A stretch of 64,000 nucleotides of DNA from Brasenia schreberi. Lineage: Eukaryota > Streptophyta > Magnoliopsida > Nymphaeales > Cabombaceae. The stretch is from NCBI GenBank assembly GCA_036023115.1, contig JAYKKT010000040.1, positions 5,677,001 to 5,741,000 of the forward strand, read 5' to 3'. This document shows, one piece after another, positions 58,401-64,000 of this stretch. Each line of letters opens with the position of its first letter. Position 1 is the stretch's first letter. The notes under the pieces were generated by a model. The model was given only the letters and a program-made list of their open reading frames with translations, ran no database searches and was not told the origin of the DNA. The position numbers were made by a program, and so were the translations under genes.

Positions 58401-59134
58401 TCAGATCAAACTTCTTGGGCACCAAATTTGCAATCTATGACAACCAGCCTCCATATAGTGGGGCTGTGTTGTCTAGTGGAAGATCAAGCCGGAGATTCTA
58501 TTCCAGGAAGGTCTCTCCCAAGGTGCCTGTTGGTAGCTACGACATTGCGCACATAGTCTATGAGCTTAATATGCTGGGCACACGTGGGCCAAGACGCATG
58601 TGCTGCACAATGCATTCGATTCCAGCTTTTGCGCTCGAGGCTGGAGGGTGTGTTCCCTACTACACAGAGCTTCCTCAATCTATAGAAGATTCATTTTCTA
58701 GTATTTCCTTGTCTCACTCCATGGAACACATTGTTGGGAGAGATGTACTGGGTTCAGCAGATTCATTTCGTGGCAGTGCGCGATTCTCAGAAATATCAGT
58801 TGATGCATGCGGGAAGGATGGTGGTTCCATGATTTTGAAGAACAAGGCACCTAGGTGGCACGAGCAGTTGCAGTGCTGGTGTTTGAATTTTCGCGGGCGT
58901 GTGACTGTGGCCTCAGTGAAGAATTTCCAGCTGATTGTTGCTCTTGAGTCACCAGAATCAGCAGCAGCTGGCACCTCTCAAGGCGGCGGATCGAGTGAGC
59001 ACGACAAGATACTGCTACAATTCGGTAAGATTGGGAAGGATATCTTTACCATGGATTACCGATACCCTCTTTCTGCATTTCAGGCATTTGGGATTTGTCT
59101 AAGCAGCTTCGATACTAAGTTGGCTTGTGAATGA
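46455..59134 (+). CDS. TLP: Tubby-like F-box protein, four exons, 11-kb second intron
   Basis: Plant Tubby-like protein: an F-box (binding to SKP1 in SCF ubiquitin ligases) followed by a C-terminal tubby domain, which in this family binds phosphoinositides at the plasma membrane. Exons 46455-46754, 46955-47042, 58192-58312 and 58405-59134 join in frame to 412 residues, normal for the family. The F-box region is [20 protein letters not shown] to [12 protein letters not shown] (residues about 36-85). The tubby domain has [74 protein letters not shown] and the end signature [15 protein letters not shown] and [20 protein letters not shown]. The third exon's acceptor is unsure: with TTGCAG at 58191 about four family residues (ALLV-like) are missing, while an acceptor at 58155 adds twelve residues; both keep frame. 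No coding breaks are seen. Confidence 0.9.
48257..48544 (-). repeat. Ty1-copia-like 3' LTR end, minus orientation
   Basis: On the minus strand a purine tract (GTTTGAGGGGAG) at 48545-48556 runs into TGTTAAAAATGTATAAGATG, the typical copia junction of polypurine tract and LTR. About 288 bp to a CA end (plus-strand TGTAAGG at 48257). The internal side (48557-49032) has no readable protein and is cut off by the RTE tail. Confidence 0.6.
48897..49026. repeat. Short tandem repeats of CTTTAAGGCTAAGCTCAAACC type
   Basis: Four imperfect copies of a unit reading TTTAAGGCTAAGCTCAAACC, some followed by ATCCATAACAAG. Lies next to the RTE tail, probably inside the copia remnant. Confidence 0.65.
49150..49695 (-). 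pseudogene. RTE polyprotein C-terminal part
   Basis: Reads [13 protein letters not shown], then a break, then [56 protein letters not shown] and [19 protein letters not shown]. The hAT insertion separates it from the reverse transcriptase core at 53106. Confidence 0.82.
49715..49799. repeat. Left subterminal CGTATCG array of the hAT element
   Basis: Runs of GTATC units, including seven or more in direct tandem (CGTATCGTATCGTATCG pattern) from about 49758, just inside the terminal repeat. Such arrays are where hAT transposases usually bind; that is inference here. Confidence 0.85.
50050..52554 (-). pseudogene. hAT transposase (BED finger, DUF659, dimerisation domain), one frameshift
   Basis: Transposase of the hAT superfamily, read from ATG 52554 (an in-frame ATG also exists at 52617). 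Order: BED zinc finger ([21 protein letters not shown]), a low-complexity region, DUF659-type catalytic part ([52 protein letters not shown]), a helical insertion, and the C-terminal dimerisation domain ([36 protein letters not shown]). Two introns fit on the minus strand: 50636-50728 and 50330-50431. The last exon is acidic ([10 protein letters not shown] end). A frameshift of one base lies near 51200-51250, between [10 protein letters not shown] and [14 protein letters not shown], so the copy is probably inactive as it stands. Confidence 0.87.
52910..53090. repeat. Right subterminal CGTATCG/CGATACG array of the hAT element
   Basis: About 20 occurrences of CGTATCG or CGATACG in both orientations, arranged as nested inverted repeats (for example CGTATCGTACGATACG). 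This zone lies upstream of the transposase start and may act both as transposase binding region and as promoter-proximal DNA. It is CpG-dense. Confidence 0.88.
53106..53796 (-). pseudogene. RTE reverse transcriptase core
   Basis: Reads [91 protein letters not shown] and the active-site box [11 protein letters not shown]. The catalytic residues are preserved, unlike in the copy at 10768. The frame is cut at the hAT insertion point (53105). Confidence 0.87.
54058..54579 (-). pseudogene. RTE linker region between endonuclease and reverse transcriptase
   Basis: Basic region ([40 protein letters not shown]) that aligns with the start of the copy at 10768. In-frame stops separate it from both neighbours. 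Confidence 0.75.
54763..55637 (-). pseudogene. RTE apurinic-type endonuclease
   Basis: APE-type endonuclease that nicks the target for primed reverse transcription. Motifs: [50 protein letters not shown], and after a break [15 protein letters not shown] and [20 protein letters not shown]. The break is a 26-bp tandem duplication (55051-55076 and 55077-55102), which shifts the frame. Upstream of the endonuclease is a region with two similar PNVV-containing segments. Confidence 0.83.
55645..55770 (+). mobile_element. RTE LINE tail fragment, plus strand, head-to-head with the larger RTE copy
   Basis: Matches the last coding part and 3' end of the RTE family (AAAGAAACAATAAAGAATGA, ACTGCTAACATGACAC, GACCCCGTCTAG) and fades after AAAAGGTTAGTTGG. 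It begins a few bases beyond the 5' end of the minus-strand RTE copy. Confidence 0.82.
55876..56129 (-). other. Exon-like open segment, unassigned
   Basis: On the minus strand a strong acceptor (TTTTTTTTGGCAG) is followed by an 84-codon open stretch ending [10 protein letters not shown] and TAG. The composition is not low-complexity ([40 protein letters not shown]). It may be a last exon of a captured or broken gene; I do not recognise the family. Confidence 0.25.
56570..57467. mobile_element. Non-autonomous hAT-like element with GTGTCGG-type ends
   Basis: 898 bp. Ends CTATGTCACACGGG and (reverse complement of the right end) CTATGTAACAGCGACAC form short inverted repeats. Subterminal zones repeat GGTGTGGG, GGTGCGGACACGG and GACACGGTGTCGGTGCCGAC. 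Possible 8-bp duplication TCCCATAC / TCCTAGAC (6 of 8 match) at 56562-56569 and 57468-57475. No transposase is encoded; the middle is A/T-rich and then carries tandem repeats at 57140-57340. Confidence 0.65.
57140..57340. repeat. Purine-rich tandem repeat inside the hAT-like element
   Basis: Several imperfect units of about 35-50 bases with GCAGAGGTGCAGAGTGAAC and AGGGAGGAGAGAGG blocks. Open frames through it are repeat translations only. Confidence 0.75.
57550..57776. mobile_element. Foldback MITE with long inverted arms
   Basis: About 227 bp. The left arm reads AGTGTTAAATGCAT then CATTCAATTTTTTTAGATCA and TGGAGATTTGAATTA; the right arm read backward gives AGTGTTAAACGTAT, CCTTCGATCTTTGAGATCAA and TGGAGATTTAAATTA. 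Arms of about 90 bases surround a short A/T-rich loop. A diverged relative appears near 13548-13770. Confidence 0.72.
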
Positions 59135-59946
59135 AACCTTACAGTGCAACTTGTCCCTTACTATTGTTGTAGCAATCACGTAAAATTTGTAGCAAAACTG
59201 CACGGATACTTGATTGGTTAGAGCCTGTACATTGCCGGACTAGTAGGGTTTTTTCACCGGTTCAAGCAGAACTAATCTTGTTTCAATGAAGTTCACAGCT
59301 CTGAAACGTTGTAAATCCGATATGTTAGAATTGTTGGCCGGGTATGTGCACTCTCTGTAGTGTTGTTTCTTGCCATTATATCCAAGAGCCTTCTCCGAAC
59401 TCACTTTGTAGGTGTGTTCCATTCTCTCGACAGCCTGCGTCTTGTGTTTGGTTAATTTCATGGAATCCACCGTAACCGAGTGGTGGAAGGCACACCACTT
59501 TGGTGCATCGTGCATGGTTCAAGAATTTACTCTGGTGAAAGTGAGCTTGCTTTTGCCCTTGCAGCCACTTCATTATCCTCAAACTGGAAGAGTGATGTGA
59601 ACAAAGGAATGGTTCTATTTTGCTTTTGCAGTTTATTAGCTAGATCGATACGTAGACTTGCACTCGACAGATCAAAAAGTCTGCATTTCGCGACATTTTC
59701 ATAAAATGTCAAGAGGCCACTGGTCCTTGCGAGGTAATTTGCGTTGTGGTAGATCAATAAATGGCTTAACGTATCTTAATTTTCATCGACATTGGTAAGT
59801 GGATGCATTTATACTTCTAAAATACAGAAATTAATCGATGTGTGTAAACATAACCGTGTGATCATCCCATGGTCAGTACGATTTATGTATACTTATTTAT
59901 GTGATCTTCACATGGTCAGTGGGTTGATATTGACTCAACTCTCGAA

Positions 59947-60063
59947 CAGTGGCAGACTCATTTTTGGGCGAGGTGAAGCTAAAATCTGAAAAATTCTTGA
60001 GTGCCGAATATATGAGAAAATACAAGTATTTTATGATGTGAAATACATGTGTATCCGCCACTA
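59947..60063. mobile_element. hAT MITE with CAGTGGCRGA ends and 8-bp duplication
   Basis: 117 bp from CAGTGGCAGAC to TATCCGCCACTA. Flanks CTCTCGAA (59939-59946) and CTCTTGAA (60064-60071) match at 7 of 8 bases. Same end type as 31539-31703. Confidence 0.72.
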
Positions 60064-61151
60064 CTCTTGAATCCTTCAAAAAGGTGGTGCTCATGTACTG
60101 TCATTGTGACTTCTACCACGGGTCTGCCTAAACCAGCTTGCCAATAAAAAATTGATAGTGAACCGGCCGGTGGAACCAGCAAGAAGCACCACAAACTAGT
60201 TTACCATCTTCGTTCTTGTGCCACCGCTATTAGAATAGCCAACTGCTAGAAGATATCGCCACTATATATGGATGAATTTATTGGTACAGCAAGCTTGCGA
60301 ACAAGCTGATGTTCTACTGCTCTACTCCGGTTGCACGAACTATTTTTGTGCCCTAATTGCAGTTATTTTACCTGAAATATAAGGGTTTTCTTTTACGTGA
60401 TGTTGTTATGCCAGTATAATAAACCTTTAAAGAGAAATACAAAAGTGTCTGCAAAAAATTTATTCATAATGTATGTTCTTTATGCTTGGACAAGCTCACA
60501 GTATATACATATGTATCTGTGTTTTTACACACATATAAAATCTACATAGTATACATATCTTCTACATAAGTGAATATATATACGATATATAGACGTATAA
60601 GATATTAATATTACAAATAATGTACATGTTAAGTGCATTTATGTACATTTCGGTCAACATGAAGTTGATTGAACCCAACTTCCGATCAGATCCAAGTCGG
60701 CCCAATTTTGAATTGAACTCCAAGTGACCTGACCTGATGACTCGATTTGCCAGGTCTACGTTCGACCGAAAAAGAATCATCAAGTAATTATCATAATAGA
60801 ACCAAAGTATGTCAGCCTATCACATGGGTTCGTGCCAATGGTTATCTCGATAAAAAAAAGTACTAATTAGAAATCTTCCTTTGGATCTCCAAGTGTAATT
60901 TGTTCTTCTTCCCACAATGACAGTGCTGCATATTTCTAAAAGTGAATATGGTGGTGGTAATTATAAAGAAGGAGACATGCAAAAGCAGCTTTTAAATGTT
61001 TCTGCATCGGGTCCATTTTATCAATGTAAGTCATATATAGGTCCGTGTCCACAGATGTAAAAGAAACGAGCCTCACTACCTAACTTGTGGACCAAATATG
61101 GCTTTTGACCTGTGCTGAAACCGAACATTTCTCTCTCTCTCTCTCCATCCA

Positions 61152-61198
<47 letters not shown>

Positions 61199-61210
61199 GT
61201 GTGTGTGTGT
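61152..61210. repeat. Palindromic (AC)n(AT)n(GT)n microsatellite
   Basis: AC repeats, AT repeats, then GT repeats, giving a self-complementary tract with a longer AC arm than GT arm. Same design as the CT/TA/GA tracts. Confidence 0.88.
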
Positions 61211-61257
61211 AAAAAAATTAGTACATGCTCACATGGTTAGATACTTAAAGAAATTCT

Positions 61258-61375
61258 AAGATCTCAACCATCCGATCAAAAAGATCAATGGTTGAGATCT
61301 TTATTTCAAAAGTGAAAAAATACTTAAGGATCTCAACCATCAATATCGATTATCGGATGATTGAGATCCTTAAGT
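61258..61375. repeat. Two adjacent hairpins sharing an AGGATCTCAACCAT arm
   Basis: Hairpin 1: AAGATCTCAACCAT (61258-61271) pairs with ATGGTTGAGATCTT (61288-61301). Hairpin 2: ACTTAAGGATCTCAACCAT (61322-61340) pairs with ATGATTGAGATCCTTAAGT (61357-61375) with one mismatch. The four arms are copies of one sequence in alternating orientation; a MITE origin is likely. Confidence 0.8.
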
Positions 61376-61475
61376 ATATTTAAACATCAAAAATATGTGC
61401 ATCGACTAACCTCTCTATGTGTATATCATATATACATACTAACATACATGCACCCACCCACATGTATATAAATAC

Positions 61476-61477
<2 letters not shown>

Positions 61478-61548
<71 letters not shown>
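61478..61548. repeat. (TA)n microsatellite
   Basis: About 70 bases of uninterrupted TA. A second pure tract lies at 61823-61870. Confidence 0.92.
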
Positions 61549-61550
<2 letters not shown>

Positions 61551-61730
61551 AGTGATTAGGTCCAGTCCTTTACTCATGCTCATCCATTACTTTTGGACGA
61601 CATAGTGTAATAATAACATCCTTAATATTTTTTAAATATCTTAAAAGTTTTAAATTTTGTTGATGCCGCCCAAAAGAAGTATGTGAGCATATAAGAGGTG
61701 ATTACGATCTATTTTTCATATATATATATA

Positions 61731-61814
61731 TGGTGATTAGATCTTGTTCATCTGCTCATGCTTACCAACACTCGTACCACTCAAAAGTTATCGGTGGACA
61801 GGAGTGAGTGGACA

Positions 61815-61823
<9 letters not shown>
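61731..61823. repeat. Short MITE between TA tracts
   Basis: About 93 bp whose ends ATTAGATCTTGTTCA (61736-61750) and TGGACAAAATCCAAT (61809-61823) are inverted repeats at 12 of 15 positions, flanked on both sides by TA repeats. The right arm TGGACAAGATCC also occurs at 17676 and 22771. Confidence 0.5.
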
Positions 61824-61871
<48 letters not shown>

Positions 61872-61975
61872 CAACTAACTGCTGGCAAATTGTGATTTTG
61901 GTTGATTTGAGAATGCAACCTTGAGTAAATGAACATCATCGGAAGATCCTTCTTTTGCCTAGCACAAAGGGTCAC

Positions 61976-62043
61976 AGCTCACCTGGCTAATCAAGAAGGA
62001 AAAGTTCAAGTTGAAGGTCATGAGTTCGGCGCCAGGGTGTGCA
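61976..62043 (+). repeat. tRNA-derived short repeat (SINE-like)
   Basis: Plus strand: CAGCTCACCTGGCTAATC (A-box region), CAAGTTGAAGGTCATGAGTT and B-box-like GAGTTCGGCGCC, then the tail motif AGGGTGTGCAT. Clearest plus-strand member of the family. Confidence 0.45.
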
Positions 62044-63951
62044 TATAAGAAGTAGGTAGGTTGTTGCCATGTTGGGTTCTCTTACAGGAACTCAGGAGTT
62101 CGATCTCTGCAAGGTGATCTTCCTAAACCCAACTCGCCAATGTAATGAAATTCTGTCTTCCTTGATGAAAAAGAGTTTTCCCATATATTTTCAGAAGAAA
62201 ATTATGCCAAATTTCGCTTCGAACATGGAGCATTGATCGACTTAACCCAAGGTTCAACAATGTCTTCCAACCTGTGCCTGAGCTGAGTGCATCTAAAATA
62301 TGATGACAACCAAATTGAGAGAAAGAGAACAGGGCTCCTGCCAAGTACTGAGGTGCATATTCATATCTTGATGTAGAGACAGCAGAAACTACATGAATCA
62401 CATGCACCAACCACCATGGGCAGCAAGAGCAGCTGCATGATGCTTTCTTGTGTCAGAACAGCATAAGTAGAAAATAGCCCATCATTTTAACCGTGGCCTC
62501 TGCATTATAAGTCCACAGATTAATAGGGTTAAATTTTTCCGTTCGAGTTTTTTTTTCTGTGCACAAGATAGCAAACAATGTGCACCAATAGCCAAAACCA
62601 TGGGCTATTTTCTAAAATTTGGGTGAGGCAATGTAGGTCTCATCAATGATACTCCACACACACACACACACTCACTTAGGTACAGGGACAGGAAAATCGT
62701 AAAAAAGAAGAAGAAAAAACTAGGCGTTTGTATACTTTCCATGTGCACGCCTGAGGATCTGCTCTACACACGAACAAGAAGAGATGATTAGAGAAAAAGA
62801 AGGGTGTCGGGGCTGGACCAGAAGTTCAGATTCTACAAACGAGCCCAGCCAGAAACCCAAGGCAGGGGTCCGCCCCAGGTTGGTCCCCCTTGGTGCAAGA
62901 ACCCATCAGATATGGTTGATGTGAACTTCCTATACCTTGTCACCATCTCCCTTTTTACCGCAACAAATTATTCCTGTGCGCAGGTGAAAGAAAGATGTGT
63001 TTTCTAGTGAGAGATACTAACTATATCATGAATCGAGTCATCAAACAAATTGTTCTGAATTAGATTCTTCGACGACAGATGCAATTAACTTATACAAATC
63101 TCTGCTTCTTTCAACTTAATATGGGATCCTTTTACTTATGAATCGATTAGGTTGAAAGGAAAGAACTTGGATTGATAACGAAGTTCCAATTCAAACATGA
63201 GTTTGATTCAGGCTGCATGATATGAGAAAATATTACATTTATATATATCAAATAGTCCTAGAGCATGGCACATTCATTAGGTCCTCGGTAAACACAGGAG
63301 CTATGAAAGGCCAAGCGGCTTTTTTTAAGAATAAATTGTCACTTGTAGCATGCAAAACAGGGGTGGTGGGTGGCTCAGAGCTCGGTTGGTTCCCTCCTTC
63401 CCAGATCAACAACGCCGGCCGTCGCCAATTCCCACCGTCGTTGCTACTACCCAGAGGCGCACAAGATCCTCTTGTTCCCCTAAACTTTTACCACAGTGGT
63501 TTGAGAGAGAGAGAGAGAGAGAGAGAGCGCATAATTCTGGTTAAAGACACAAAGCTTAAGAAGTCAGTCCCTTTCGGCTCATTCAAACACGAAACCGACA
63601 CGAATGAGCTCATAAAGCTGAACCAATCCCAAGTACAAGCAGCTCAGTTCATTTACCAGCCTTTCATTCTTGGCACTGGAGCGGGTAGGGTCCCTATTAT
63701 TATTAGGATCCCTTTAAGGTGTTGCATTCTTCGTGATTTATTAATGACATTACCTATGAAGCTACCTGGACCCAAGTGAACAAAAGCAGCATTTACTTAC
63801 ACCACGGGATACTCATGTGATGACTTAATAAGACACCAAACTCTGCAATGAAATGAAAGCTCTCTTACAGTTCCTTATTTTAAATTATAGATTACTGCAA
63901 ATCTGCAGTAAATATGAGAACATAGTCCACTTATTTTTACTTAAAATGATA

Positions 63952-64000
63952 CAACAAAGCCTTTTTCCATACTAGATGGGGTTGGCAAGCTCGAACATCT
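63952..64000 (-). mobile_element. RTE LINE tail running off the window
   Basis: ACAACAAAGCCTTTTTCCAT followed by ACTAGATGGGGTTGGC is the minus-strand RTE 3' end (compare 49055-49095). The rest lies beyond the window. Confidence 0.78.

Larger units (their letters stand above)
59135..63951. other. Non-coding spacer after the Tubby-like gene
   Basis: The first 300-400 bases are probably the 3' UTR. The rest holds MITEs, hairpins and microsatellites listed separately, plus a (GA)n tract near 63505. Open frames at 62123-62410 (minus) and 63222-63779 (plus, 185 codons) have no recognisable domain; the latter includes translated GA repeats. Confidence 0.45.

Noticed and set aside
62123..62410. 95-codon minus-strand open frame
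   Set aside because: No family recognised; nothing around it supports a gene.
63222..63779. 185-codon open frame
   Set aside because: Includes translated TA and GA repeats and shows no family signature.

Overview
This is a stretch of nuclear genome from a flowering plant. The evidence is four intron-containing or plant-type protein genes (an MFSD5-like transporter, a TIM23 translocase, a receptor-like kinase, a Tubby-like F-box protein), chromodomain Gypsy retrotransposons primed by initiator-Met tRNA, RTE-type LINEs with TTG tails, hAT DNA transposons, tRNA-derived short repeats, and very many TA/GA/CT microsatellites. I cannot name the species from sequence alone.

Layout. 38-959 holds the last four exons of an MFS transporter gene that starts before the window. 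3522-7187 is an old, rearranged Gypsy chromovirus (element A, TSD GAATA) that landed about 200 bp upstream of a TIM23 gene (7389-7942), whose C-terminus is frameshifted. 10768-12579 is a decayed RTE LINE. 12.6-18.6 kb is non-coding, with tRNA-like short repeats and a small RTE insertion with a 17-bp TSD. 18590-20228 is a two-exon receptor-like kinase gene with an in-frame stop inside the apparent signal peptide. 20.2-33.8 kb is non-coding and repeat-rich. 33852-41642 is a young chromovirus (element B): two 1240-bp LTRs between which I see no difference, TSD GACTA, and one gag-pol reading frame broken by a single-base frameshift. 41.6-46.4 kb is non-coding.

46455-59134 is a Tubby-like F-box gene in four exons. 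Its second intron is about 11.1 kb because it has filled with mobile DNA: a Ty1-copia LTR end, a nearly full-length RTE LINE in the opposite orientation, a 3394-bp hAT transposon nested inside that LINE (TIR CAGTGTTGTC, perfect 8-bp TSD, long arrays of CGTATCG motifs at its ends), a 0.9-kb hAT-like non-autonomous element with internal tandem repeats, and a foldback MITE. 59.1-64.0 kb is non-coding with hAT MITEs, hairpins, and the tip of another RTE copy at the right edge.

The genes do not form a pathway; they are ordinary dispersed plant genes. The notable biology is the mobile-element record: nested insertions of readable order, an apparently very recent LTR element with an unusual GC-rich array in its promoter region, and element ends made of dense motif arrays. 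I saw no CRISPR array, no intact tRNA or rRNA gene, and no prokaryotic or viral-defence system.
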